Shown here: piece after piece, positions 25,991-36,600 of the stretch
Layout of the letters: the number at the start of each line of letters is the position of its first letter
Position numbering within the stretch: position 1 is the first letter of the stretch
Assembly (NCBI GenBank): GCA_020310875.1
Contig: CM035413.1
Span: forward strand, 161,773,306 to 161,837,305
Source: Ceratopteris richardii
Taxonomy: Eukaryota; Streptophyta; Polypodiopsida; Polypodiales; Pteridaceae
Length of the DNA: 64,000 nt
Direction: 5' to 3'
Translations under genes and position numbers: made by a program
The notes under the pieces: model-generated
What the model was told of the DNA's origin: nothing
Databases searched by the model: none
What the model saw: the letters and a program-made list of their open reading frames with translations, nothing else

Positions 25991-26639
25991 CCTTAGCCTT
26001 CTTTCATTTTGCAAATTTCTCTTCTTCTAATTGATTTTCTAAATTTTGACTACATTTTTGGTTTTGCACCTTATACGGATCTCTGATATTCTCCATGCCT
26101 AACTTGCCTTGGATGTATGTTGAATGAGAGGTAGGATAGATTCCAAAAAATTGATCACTATAGCATATAGTGCATTTGCATTCCTTGTCTTCCAAGCTTG
26201 TAGAAACTTTGTGTGTGGGAGAATCACCATACTCAGATCTAATGGGTCAAATGTAGATTGTGGCTCTTGGTCACTTCCCATCACCATCTCCAAAAGATCG
26301 TGAAATCAAGGGTAACTTTCTTCTTGAATTTCCAAGAAAATAATTTGTACCATCTAACTTGCCTTCACTAAAGGTTGGGGGATGAGCCCGTAGTGTTTGC
26401 ATTGACAAATCCATTGCATCAAATCCACATCCACTTCCACTTCTAAATGTTGATTCCTCCATAGCATTGAAGTCTCTATGTCCCATGAACTTTAAGCCTT
26501 GATGCCTTTGCATCCCACAAACTCTAGTGTTGAAGACTTGAACTCTAAACTCTAGTGTTGATGCCTTTGGCTCCCCCAATTCATAGTGTTGAATCCTTTT
26601 CCTCCCAAGAGCTCCAAAGGTGAAGCCTTTTCCTCCCAT
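25991..26639 (-). pseudogene. Copia-3 gag fragment
   Basis: Minus strand: LSMQTLRAHPPTFSEGKLDG, then GSDQEPQS...LQAWKTRNANALYA and LIQHTSKAS, then NLENQLEEEKFA. Each segment has a direct counterpart in Copia-1 gag (FTEGKLDGTNY, LRAWKRRNADALCA, NLENQLAAERFA). Frames change near 26280 and 26100. Confidence 0.82.
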
Positions 26640-26806
26640 AAACTCTAGAAATGAAGCATTTATCTCTCACAAGCTTGAATGTTGAAGCCTTCCTTCCACA
26701 AATTCTACATTTGATTCCTTGGCCTCCACAAGCTCTGCAATCTTCTATACCTTCATGAGTTGTGATACCATATAAGAAAAAAATTGATGAATGACAAACT
26801 ATTGGT

Positions 26807-26820
26807 GCACTCTAATATCA
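26807..26820 (-). other. Copia-3 degenerate primer binding site
   Basis: Minus strand reads TGATATTAGAGTGC where TGGTATCAGAGC is expected. It directly follows the LTR end ACTCCTACA. Confidence 0.7.
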
Positions 26821-27635
26821 TGTAGGAGTTGCCACAACACACATATATACAGGATCAATGTGAGATATTGCTACTCATGGGAACAACACAAGAGATGTGG
26901 TTATAATGGAAAATGGATTGATGATGACTAAAAGATGAACTCAACCCAAACTCAAATCTCTATTACAATGTAACTCAAATAGTACACAAGATATAGATTG
27001 TTCTATGTGCCCGTGCACTCCCTACATGGAACTTAGATGGTGATCTAGATAGATACTAGGTGAAGGGCTATATGCCAACATAATGGGTACTAAGATGGAT
27101 ACCCTAATGGTTCCAAACACCACAAACTATGATCCTAGATGGGGAGGGGACCATCCTTATAAGGTCCTCCAAGCCTGGGTTGGCCTACCCATGTTCTAGG
27201 GCCTTGGTAACTTGATCCATGCCAAAAAGAATATCCATCATTGATTTATGGTTCAAATCCAATGGTAGAAAAGTAGGATCAACAAGCATTTCTTTGTGGC
27301 CCTTGATCTTGCTTAATCCAAACTTAGGATCAAGTCCAGATCTAATGGCCCACATCAAATAGACCCTTCCCTAAGTAAGAAAGCTAATTTTTTTCTAGCC
27401 CTTGATTTGGGTTGCTCCTCACATAGGATCGATCCCAACTCCAATGGCTTAGAAGTAAACTTCCTAACTATCCATCTATAGTCTACTCTAGACCTCATCT
27501 GACCTCAAATTAAGGAATTGAGCAATGTTCAACACTCTCACATGGCTTCTCCTCATAATAGGGGCCTTAAAAAATAGAGTGCTTATGGAACAATCGTGGT
27601 GCTACATAAGGGTGAGGCATTGAGCATGTCTAACA
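26821..27635 (-). repeat. Copia-3 5' LTR
   Basis: 815 bp on the minus strand, TGTTAGACATGC to CTCCTACA. It is the only uninterrupted copy of this LTR and gives the reference for the pieces at 17894-18043 and 24157-24375. Confidence 0.87.
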
Positions 27636-27643
27636 ATTATGTG

Positions 27644-27939
27644 TCTTACTGTTGGTGTCCATGTGAAAGTCCAAATGGTTGCAAGACACTTTTGTATATG
27701 TTCTTTGATAAAACATATAGTGGCATGGTCAACCATAGGATCAAGGTTCGACCATGTTTGTAGAACCTTGGAAATCTATGTTTGTACTCTTTGTGTACTG
27801 TTTGGATTTTACATATTTAGCAAGTCTTGTGGGAGTACTGTGTGTAGTGTCTGGAGCTCGATTATGTACTATGAGGGTATCTTCATAAAGCTCATGTGAA
27901 GGGGAATCCACTATGCTGCATTTCCATTGCACCACTTCA
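27644..27939 (+). repeat. 5' LTR of the inverted-interior copia
   Basis: 296 bp. Begins TCTTACTGTTGG (TGTTACTGTTAG in the other copy) and ends CACCACTTCA. The first G has mutated to C. Confidence 0.8.
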
Positions 27940-27949
27940 TTGGTATTTT

Positions 27950-29030
27950 GCATGTAGACCAGATTCTTAGCCAAAGCAATGGCACTCTGACTATCACTGA
28001 GAAAACAAGGTGCATGCTCAGGTAGACCCATATCACAAGCAAGATGGGAAAGACACAATGCTTCCTTACATGCCTCACTTGCTACAACATACTCTGCTTT
28101 TGTACTAGAAACAATTGTATATTCTTGAAGACAAGATCTCCAAGAGATAGCACCTCCAACAAAGTGAAAAATGTACCTTGATGTAGACTTCTGATTATAT
28201 ACACAACTAGTATAACTAGAATCTATGTCACCAATAATGCATGCCTTTCCTCCACCTCGACTTGCCCTGACTGCCACTCAAATATCTAAAAACGAGCTGG
28301 ACTTCTTTTCGAATGCTTCTTGCTGGGACTACATATATATGCTCACAAATCCCACTACAAATGCAATGTTTGGTCTCATAGATACCATAGCATACATGAG
28401 ACTACCAAGAGTAGGCTAATAAGGAATTTTGTTCACAAATTTCTTTTCCTCATCTGATTTGGGGCAATCATCCATGCTCAATTTCACATATGTAGGTAAA
28501 GGTGTACTCAATGCCTTGCCACCATGCATATTGAATCTATTAAGTACTTTGGACATGTACTCACTTTGAGACAAGCATATGCATCTTTTACTCCTATCAC
28601 GAGTAATGTGCATGCCAAGAATATGTTTGGAATCCCCCAAATCCTTCACATCAAATGTCTCACTCAACTTTATTTTGAGCAATGAGAAGTCATCATAGGA
28701 CTTCCCCAACAATCAACATATCATCGACATAAAGTATGAAGCTTCCATCTCAACATCTCTTTGTATAGAGACAATGATCCTCACTGCTTCGAGAATAGCC
28801 TTGAGACTTCATAAAAGTATCAAACTTTTGGTACCATTGTCTAGGGGACTATTTGAGTTGAGATAATCTCTTCTTTAACTTAAAAACTTTAATTTCTTTG
28901 CCAAGAACTACACAACCCTCAGGTTGTTTCATATAGATCTCATTTGTGATCTCCATGCAAGAAAACGATTTTCACATCCATTTGGACTAGCTCTAAGTCC
29001 TCCATTGCAATGAATCCAAGCAACATGCAC
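27950..29030 (-). pseudogene. RT-RNase H segment of the inverted-interior copia
   Basis: Minus-strand reading order is MEDLELVQMDVK, FLHGD, MKQPEGCVVLGKE, SPRQWYQKFDTFMKSQGY, YVDD (28731-28720), KSYDDFSLLKIKLSETFD.KDLG, AISWRSCLQE and DSQSAIALAKN. This is a TNT1-like RT and RNase H N-terminal half. Several stops and frameshifts occur, for example near 28715, 28416 and 28285. The segment ends where the plus-strand RNase H tail should continue. Confidence 0.85.
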
Positions 29031-29180
29031 AATGAGGTATCTCTTCATTAGAGATTGCTCAGCCACTGGGTGCATTATTTTTGAGAAGGTTCATACTTGA
29101 GATAGTGTTGTAGATGCTTTGACTAAAGCTCTACCATAGGATTTCTTTTGAAATTGTTGTAACTTGATGGGGATTACTTG
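29030..29180 (+). pseudogene. RNase H C-terminal tail, plus strand
   Basis: Plus strand: FIRDCSATGCIIFEKVHT, stop, then DSVVDALTKALP. This is the C-terminal end of copia RNase H in normal orientation ahead of the polypurine tract. Together with the inverted segment it makes a complete RNase H order. Confidence 0.78.
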
Positions 29181-29315
29181 ATTCCTGATCTTGCACAATT
29201 TTTTGTACATAGTGTAAACATGTGCATCAGGTGGGAGGTATAGTTTGTATACTTAAACTCATTCTTTATGTTTCTCCTGTATTCACTTTGGCCATGTTGG
29301 CCTTTAGTGGGAGGT

Positions 29316-29614
29316 TGTTACTGTTAGTGTCCCCATGAAAGGCAAAATGGTCATTGGACACTTTTGCATATGTTCTTTAATAAAACATATAGTGGCATGA
29401 TCAGCCAAAGACTCGAGGTTCAACCACATTTGTAAAACCCAGAAAATCTATGTTCATACTCTCTCTATGTACTATATGGTATCTGCATTTTCTGCAAGTC
29501 TTGTGTGGAGTATTGTGTGTGGCATACAAAGCTCGATTTTGTACTATGAGGGTATCATCACAAAGCTTATGTAAAGGGGAATCCACTGTGGCACATCACC
29601 ATCTCACCACTTCA
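29316..29614 (+). repeat. 3' LTR of the inverted-interior copia
   Basis: 299 bp, TGTTACTGTTAGTG to CACCACTTCA. Direct repeat of 27644-27939. Confidence 0.85.
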
Positions 29615-29619
29615 ATGTG

Positions 29620-29849
29620 AACATAGCCTAGACGCGTCTAAACTTTCATTTATTCCTCTTTCGAGGTGCATCATATGGCATTATCTAAGTACTTTTGCCT
29701 ATAACTAATCTATACAATGAAAACGCCTATACACCCTCTATCAAGAAGGTTTAAAGACTAACATAATACAAACTTATAAAAATCATACATAGACATGAAA
29801 AAACTAGCATGCATGTGAAAGTGCAATGATATTCACTGATCATGAGAAT
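29620..29849. other. Sequence without recognised feature
   Basis: AT-rich spacer between the copia element and the gypsy relic. It probably belongs to the gypsy relic (its 3' part), but no motif is left. Confidence 0.3.
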
Positions 29850-31070
29850 GAATGTTGGAGGTATATCTAACTCATCCAGTCCATTCTTCTCATGTAGGCC
29901 TTCAATCAATTCTTTTCCTTTCAAGGAAACTCTAGCTTCAAGGGTGATGGCCTTCCCTTTTAGTTCATAGCCAAATTATGGGAGTACCTTCGTCCATCTA
30001 GCTTTTCTACCTGTTAACTCAGATTTGTTTGCAAACCACAATAGTTGCTTGATAAAAAACTATCGTCATTTTGGTGCCAAACACAAGTAATGTCTCCATT
30101 TATTTAGAACATGCGCAATGGCATAAAGCTCTTTCTCATAGGTAGAATAATTGTGTTGAGTTGAGTTTAGCTGATTTTCCAAATCAATTGATCCACCATT
30201 CTGAATCAACATAGATCTGATTGCTAAATCACTTGCATTTGTTTCAATCACAAATGATTCATTTGGATCTACTATCTATAGAATTGGAGCCGATGTTAAG
30301 GCTTTCTTAAGTTGATGCATACTTTCGTCATGTTCCTTATCTCAAGTAGGGATTTTAGGCCTTCCCTTTAGCTTATCAAATAAAAGGATTAATGTCTTTG
30401 CAAAGTTGGGCATAAATTTTTTATAATATCCTACTAGCCCTAAGAAACTTTGAAGTTCTATAATAGTTTTAGGGTGTGGCCAGTTAAGAATAAATTATAA
30501 CTTTTGAATATAATTGAATTCCATTCTCAGATATAATGTGTCCAAGATATCTAATTATTGTTGAAAAGAATCCACACTTAACTTCTTTTCCGTACAAATT
30601 GTTCTCTCTCAAAAATTGGAAAATGTTTTCCAGATTCTCTAAATGGGCAATGGTATGCTGACTATAGACAAGAATCTTATCAAGGAAATCAACCACAAAT
30701 TTTCCTACATAAGGACTTGGGATTGTGTTCATCAAAGTCATGAATGTGGCTAGGGCATAGAATTAAAAATGTCCATACTTATTTATGAAATTTGTCATAG
30801 GGACATCTTCATAGTTGATCCTAAACTAGTGATATTCTTGACAAAGACTGAGCTTTGAAAATATCTTTGCTCCCTTCAATTGATCAAATAGATCCTCTAT
30901 TCAGTGCATTGGATATTTGTGCTTTATAATAACTTTGTTCAAAGCTTGATAATCGATTCATTGACTTATCTTTTTTCTTAACCTTGAGGATAGGTGTTGC
31001 TCAAGGTGATTGACTAGGCTGAATAAATCCTTTATTTAGACATTCTTTCAATTGTCTTAAATTTAAATAT
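29850..31070 (-). pseudogene. Gypsy RT-RNase H relic
   Basis: Minus-strand order: KGFIQPSQSP and KVKKKDKS (RT fingers), MTLMNTIPSPYVGKFVVDFL with DKILVYS (active site reads FLDK where FLDD is expected), YLGHIISENGIQ, IETNASDLAI..MLIQ and YEKELYAIAHVLNKWRHYL (RNase H), and GRKARWTKVL near 30010. The order is correct for Ty3/gypsy, but with many stops and the RT core partly deleted. No LTR is seen. Confidence 0.85.
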
Positions 31071-31219
31071 TTCATGATTAGGCAAATGAGATGTATGGAA
31101 TTAAATTTAGACAACCCATGATATAAGTGCTAGAAGCAATAATAATGTTATCATTTGAGAGATCATGAACTATACATATGTCATCAACAAATTTGAGAAC
31201 CAAGCCAACCTTGGCTAAT

Positions 31220-31640
31220 TCTTAAACTAACAACATATATTTTTTTTAATCCTTGGCACATATAAAGCATCTAAAGATGTGAAAGAACTATCACCAATAC
31301 TAGTCAAAATGATTTTAACAACTCCCATTACAGGATAAGATGAGTTGTTAGCACATGTGACAACATTCCATATAGAGGTGGACTCAAGTGAATCAAAGAA
31401 ACCGCATTGCGAGGTAATATGTTTGGTTGCCACACTATCAAAGTACCCAACATCTAAGTCTATGGTAGACATAATTTGCTCATGAGAAGATGTTTCATAG
31501 CTTCAAACAATAGTAAATGCCCATTCTTCATTTTGAACAATAGACTCTATTTTAGGTGTAGAGGCCTCTCTAACAACCATCACTCATAGGTCAGCCAATC
31601 CTCTTTCATTTACATCATCAGTAGGGAACATGGCATCCCA
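31220..31640 (-). pseudogene. Copia gag-protease fragment, Copia-4-like
   Basis: Minus strand: MVVREASTPKIES, NEEWAFTIV, then GYFDSVATKHITSQ, VTCANNSSYPVMGV and ALYVPRIKKN. These match the Copia-4 gag-protease junction nearly word for word. The protease DSG motif is altered to DSV. Flanking sequence is unrelated to Copia-4. Confidence 0.85.
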
Positions 31641-32380
31641 ATTAGACTAAGAAACTTTACTTTCTCAATTGAATATCAAATTTCCTTCATTTAGAGGATT
31701 AGCACATGAAGATCGTGACAAGCATGTTAGGTGATTTTTATCCCTATGGAAAACAACGAGGTTAATGGGAAGAAAAGATGCTTTTCTAATCCTTTTCCCA
31801 ACAAAACTGAAAGGTTTAGCAAAAAAATGGTTTAGCCAATTTTCCAACAACCATTTTGCTACTTGGGACTCAATGAAGGATGCCTTCAAAGCATAGTTCC
31901 AATAAGGAAATACAACAGAAAACAACATTGAAGAATTAGTGAAATTATGATTGAGTACAGGGTAGACATTTCTTGAATTTTTTAGTAGAGCGAAAGCACT
32001 TATGGCTAAACTACCAGACCCCCCCCCATGTTTTTTTTGTCAAAAAGTGGGTTGCTTAACCACTTCCAGTATTCACATAGTGAAAGATCAAGGAATTGGT
32101 GCTCCCCACAATAACAATTGATGAATCATTACCACAACAACAAAGTCGGAGCAAATTAGACACCATTAAGGAACTAGCTCTTCTAGTCTACCATACCTCA
32201 TGGAACCTGAGGACCCAATAACATAGTTGAGGAAATAACTTGAGAACTTAAGAAGAAACAAGCCCAACAAAGAAGAATGTGCAGTGACACAATTAAGACG
32301 TGAAATTGAAACCTCAAAAAATACAAAAGGAAGAGGAGGCCTACACAAAAGAATTGGCATAACTTTGACAGGAGTTACAA
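31641..32380. other. Unassigned sequence, likely transposon debris
   Basis: No domain recognised. A minus-strand frame at 31928-31665 (87 codons) and another at 32393-32166 (75 codons) have no recognisable family. The poly-C and poly-T runs at about 32020-32040 give no further clue. Confidence 0.3.
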
Positions 32381-34740
32381 AAACTTCATGCAAGAAGTGG
32401 AATCAAAGGTGGACGATGGTGCACCATGTGTAGCAAGCAAGGTCATGTGATAAGTGAATTCCCTCTACTTTTAAGTATGAGTTGTTAGTTATGTACGAAA
32501 CCTAGCCATGAACCCTAGGAGTGTCACTCAAAAGCAATTCCTACACAAACATATTTGGGGCAAAGAGGAGCTCAACCACCACCAAATGTAATGGTTGTTG
32601 CACCAAGAAAAGGTAACACCAACAACCTATGTCCTCGGGGTGATTTTGGAAATGGGCCTAGAAGGCCAATCATTTGCTTGAGGTGGGGGGAGTGTGGAAA
32701 TTATCAAAGCAAATGTCATGTGCCAAAAAATTCTTCCCCTTGTAGAAATTGCCAAGAATTAGAGACCACTACACCATTTTCTGCCCAAAGAATAAGGCAT
32801 CCACAACAGGGCATCATATTCAAATGATCTTTGTGAGTAAGGAAGGATTTGAAGAAGAAACCATTATGCCATCACCATCTACTAGAGTGGTGCACCTAGA
32901 AGAAATTGAATCTTTTGTTATGCAGACAAGGAACAAAAGGAAAGCCCATAAAAAAGAAACATGCCAAGAGTTAAGTACAAATGGATGGAACAAGGAAAAG
33001 GGGAGACTTGATGACATGCCTACTCCAAGTGAATAGACCTAATCAAAAGAAGAGTTGACAAGCACAAGTGAAGCCATTGGACAAGCATTTAAGAGGGCCT
33101 AAAAAGAGCTTGATAATTCACACATAGCACATGCCCGTATGGAGACTGAGGCTTCAAGACTATTTAAATCGATTAAAAAGGAGGTTAATATTTTTTATCT
33201 ATTATAGATGGATGCAAAATTTAGGTAAAAAGTTTTGCAGATTATTGATGAAGCATCCATATCCACTCTCATTACAAAAGGCTAATGCTATGAGTGAAGG
33301 TAAAGTAATAGGGGAAGCCCCCTTTATAGATTATAAGAGCTCATGATTCACTATCACTGTTAGAGGAGAGCATCTACAATGAGTTATAGTGGATGGCATC
33401 TCATACATTAACTTGATTTTTGAACATTCTATGAAAAAGCTTGGGCTTCAACCATCACGACCAGCCAACTTTACCATGACATTGGCCGATCAGAGTAGAG
33501 TAAGAGTAGGGGAGTGGTTCCCTGAGTTCCAATTGAGGTACAAGGTAACATCTCTACTGCGGAATTCATTGTAATAAGACTACCATAGGTAGATGGAGAT
33601 TTTGCTCTATTGATTAGAAAATTGTGGATAAGGCATGTTAGTGTTTTACATGATTAGAACAATGATACTATATGACTAAAACATGAAGGAAAAGATCTTA
33701 AACAAATATATTGGAAGAAGGAACAGACAACCAGGGACAAACCAACATGATGCAAACAGTTGGCATTTCTATGGAACAAGACATTATGGACAACTCAGAA
33801 TTGGATTTAGATGCGGAAGAGGACATTTTGGCATGCCTACAAGTGAGTAACTCATTTTATTGTGATGGATCTTTTCCAAATAACTCAAGTACAAAAGTTT
33901 ATAAAGAAAAAGAGGAGACCATACAAGTTGCTGGATTGCGTGAACCTATTATAGGTCATAGAAGGGAAAAGAAAATGCATTTTAAGTGTAACATAGATGA
34001 AGTTGTTTCAAATACCAAGAAGGAAACTACCTACAAAGTAAGGCAATCTATTGAAGAAAAATCTTACACACAACATGGTAAGACAAGGAAGATCTTGGGC
34101 CATTGTCTCAAAGACTGGAATTTCTAGATGAAGACAAGATCTAGGCAATAGTGAATCTTCCAAAGCCTAGGAATGTCAGAAAAGGCTAGGCTTTCATCAA
34201 CCATCGTGAATATTATTGTAGGTTCATCCACATGTATGCAATAATTTCTAGACCATTATATTCTTTGATCACAAAATTTGAGTGGGTTGAAGAGTGTGAC
34301 AAAGTGTTAAAAGAGCTAAAACACAAGATTGTCATAACTCCCATATTAAAAGTGCCTGGTTGGAATAAGATCTTCCACATGCATGTTGATACATTGAATT
34401 ATGTCATAGGTTGTCGATTGATTCAGCCTTCTAATGAAGATAGGCTTGATTTCCCTAATGCCTACACGATTCGATAGCTAAAAAATGGAGAGAAAAATTA
34501 CACCATGATTGAGAGAGAAGGCTTACTAATGATATATGTGGTCAAAAAATTTAGGCATTATTTTTAACAAATTATTTTTAAGTTTTTTGTCGACCATCAA
34601 GCCCTTCTCTACCTTGTTAATAAGCCCTACAACACAAGAAAATTGGTAAGATGGTTTCTCATGTTAATAGAATTTGACTTTGAACTGGTTGTTAAAAAGG
34701 TAATACCCACATGTGTGCAAATCACCTTTCTATGTTGACA
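32381..34740 (+). pseudogene. Gypsy gag-protease-RT-RNase H relic
   Basis: Plus strand. Cys-rich knuckle remnants: RWCTMCSKQGHVISEF at 32420, CLRWGECGNYQSKC at about 32675 and CRNCQE. Protease-like DGISYINLIFEHSMKKLGL at about 33395 (gypsy DGGSGVN-type site, altered). A piece of thumb/connection (FIH.MYAIISRPLYSLITKF at about 34215) and RNase H (HMHVDTLNYVIGCRLIQP; REGLLMIYVVKKFRHY; FVDHQALLYLVNKP). The RT active site is missing. Many stops. This is an old plus-strand gypsy. Confidence 0.75.
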
Positions 34741-34990
34741 AACAGTGAGACATAAAATGGGGTACCATATGAGCTACCAGATACCTAATTCTTCAACCTG
34801 GATAGAACCCTATGTTCCTTTGCTTACATATGGCCCATTTCACCACTACCTTCCTATAGATCAAAAGGAAATTCGGGAAGCTAACTATTTTCATATCATT
34901 GTTGTAAGCATCTCTAGAAACATGAATGTTCAAGGCAAAGGATCAAGTATCGGCTATCATCATAGAAGAAGAGGAAGTACATAAACTACT
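34741..34990 (+). other. Tail of the gypsy relic, unassigned
   Basis: A frame of 79 codons at 34745-34984 with no motif I recognise, located between RNase H and a probable LTR. It could be degraded integrase. Confidence 0.3.
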
Positions 34991-35239
34991 AAGATTACAT
35001 CATTATGTCAACAATGATTTTATCACTAAAACAATGTAATATATGTATATACATCCGATTATCACAACTGCGTCTCCATTTTGTGCAAGCCAAGGATTCC
35101 TCGAGCTTGAGGAATCTAAGTCGAAAGCTCACACCAATTTTTGTAATTTTTGAAAGCCGTTAGATAGTTATAGAGGTAGAACCTATTTTTTAACTATGTC
35201 GATCACTAGATGTGAAACCGGTCAAAACTAGGCAAAATC

Positions 35240-35248
35240 TATAAATAG
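35240..35248 (+). promoter_or_regulatory. TATA-like element in the Gypsy-1 LTR
   Basis: TATAAATAG about 310 bp upstream of the primer site, in the position expected for a U3/R promoter. Confidence 0.5.
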
Positions 35249-35558
35249 AGCTACAGAGCTCATTTTGTGGTTGTTGTTGCTATTATAGAGTTTATGAGCT
35301 AGTAATTAGAAGAAATATTGTAATTAGTGGATGATGAATATGAGTATGAGTTCTTTCCTTGCCTTCCATTGATTTCCATTGTGACTTTCCTTGTGTGTGT
35401 ATGCATGAGTGTGTATGCAAATCGCATTTCTCACCATCTTCTTCATGCACATCATTTGCTCTTGATCTTCATATCCGCCTAACCTCTCCGTAGATTGACA
35501 ATTACGAGGTGCAACTCCTCACATTGGTACTTTCCATTGTGTTAGAGTGACTCCAATT

Positions 35559-35576
35559 TGGCACCATTGCCAGGGA
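35559..35576 (+). other. Gypsy-1 primer binding site, decayed
   Basis: TGGCACCATTGCCAGGGA, compared with the common plant gypsy site TGGCGCCGTTGCCGGGGA. All three differences are G-to-A transitions, two of them at CpG. Confidence 0.72.
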
Positions 35577-35924
35577 AGAGTTCTAGGTTGAGTGTCTGAT
35601 GGTAAGTGTGTTGGAGAAATCATTGGAAGTTAAAATTTCTTTGTTGTTTGTAGTTAGTTTTTACACACTTTTACTCCACTATTTCTCTAGTATCATTCCC
35701 TATCATTATCTCAATCTCCAAAAAAATCACCAAAAATCAATCATATTCCCTCTTTCTCTTCTCTTTCCCTCATTTGTGTGTGTGCGAGAGTGAGAGAGAG
35801 ATTTTGCAGGTGTGTGTTCATGTTTTCTAGTGCATTAATCTTGTAGGGAAGCCTCTGGACACCACGAATTTGCAGGAAACACAGGTAAAAACTCCATTTT
35901 TCTCTCAGAAATTGCTGTTGAAGC

Positions 35925-36360
35925 TGACCATCACGACTCTCAGACTAAGGTATGAATTTGCAGAAACTTTTTGCATGAAGGAGGAGCCTAGGTAACTGCT
36001 TGCATAGATCGATGATTAGTTTTTTTGAAATTGCATCATTTTCTGACCATCGCGATGATGATACATCATTGCAACTACCTCTGACCATCGTGATGGTCAA
36101 TGACCATCGTGGTGATTGGCTCACACCATTGCGATCTCATCTCACCATGCAATGATGCTTGACAATCGCGATCCTGACTAGCCACCGTGGTTTGATCATC
36201 ATGAGCTGACCATCACGATTATCAGTGATCATCGTAGCTTGACTATCATGACTTGACGGTCATGATTGTGTTTCATCATTGTAAGGCTTGATCATCATGA
36301 CCTTTGACCATCATGGGTGTCACACCATTGCGACGGTGACACACCATCACGACTGTCATT
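35925..36360. repeat. Degenerate GACCATCRYGA minisatellite
   Basis: About 20 variants of a roughly 10-14-bp word such as gaccatcgcgatg, gaccatcgtgatggtc, gaccatcacgatt and caccattgcgatc, densest at 36041-36360. The core ATCRYGAT is near-palindromic, and gaccatcgtgatggtc is a perfect palindrome. It lies in the Gypsy-1 leader between primer site and gag. Confidence 0.85.
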
Positions 36361-36600
36361 TTTGGGGTATTTTTTGGCCATTAATTGTGACCCCTTGTGT
36401 GCGTGGCACAGGGCAAAGGGAGAAGCAGACAAGTACATCGAACTCTCGACAAAACCGAAACAACCACTTCTTAAGTCCAGGAGAACATTGTAAGTGGAAA
36501 CTCCATTTCTTTGTTTGTTGATGATTTCCTTGAGTAAATGTCCACTGTGATCAACGGAGTGTCTTAGGACTCTTATAATAGCAAGGATTCGACCTAGCTC
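36361..36600. other. Gypsy-1 leader, no recognised feature
   Basis: Non-coding part of the leader between the minisatellite and the first gag-like words (ADKRKSKW, near 36612). Confidence 0.4.

Larger units (their letters stand above)
17894..27635 (-). mobile_element. Copia-3: minus-strand copia relic, split by Copia-2
   Basis: 5' LTR at 27635-26821, a degenerate primer site, then gag, RT and RNase H fragments down to 24502. The 3' LTR runs 24375-24157, is interrupted by Copia-2 and resumes at 18043-17894. LTR sequence (TGTTAGACATGCTCAATGCC) and gag words are related to Copia-1, so the two belong to sister families. Protease and integrase are deleted. The distal 3' LTR part is missing beyond 17894 (only about 370 of 815 bp present), so the element is truncated beside the HEN2 upstream region. 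Confidence 0.85.
27639..29619 (+). mobile_element. Short copia element with inverted interior
   Basis: LTRs at 27644-27939 and 29316-29614 share most of their sequence and are flanked by ATGTG (27639-27643 and 29615-29619). After the 5' LTR comes TTGGTAT, the start of a Met-tRNA primer site. The interior then reads RNase H and RT on the minus strand (27950-29030), and finally the RNase H end on the plus strand (29030-29260) before the polypurine tract AGTGGGAGGT (29306-29315). Gag, protease and integrase are missing. It sits 3 bp from the Copia-3 LTR end. Confidence 0.8.

Noticed and set aside
36041..36360. CRISPR-like repeats
   Set aside because: Units are degenerate, very short and without constant spacers. 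It is a minisatellite in a eukaryotic retroelement.
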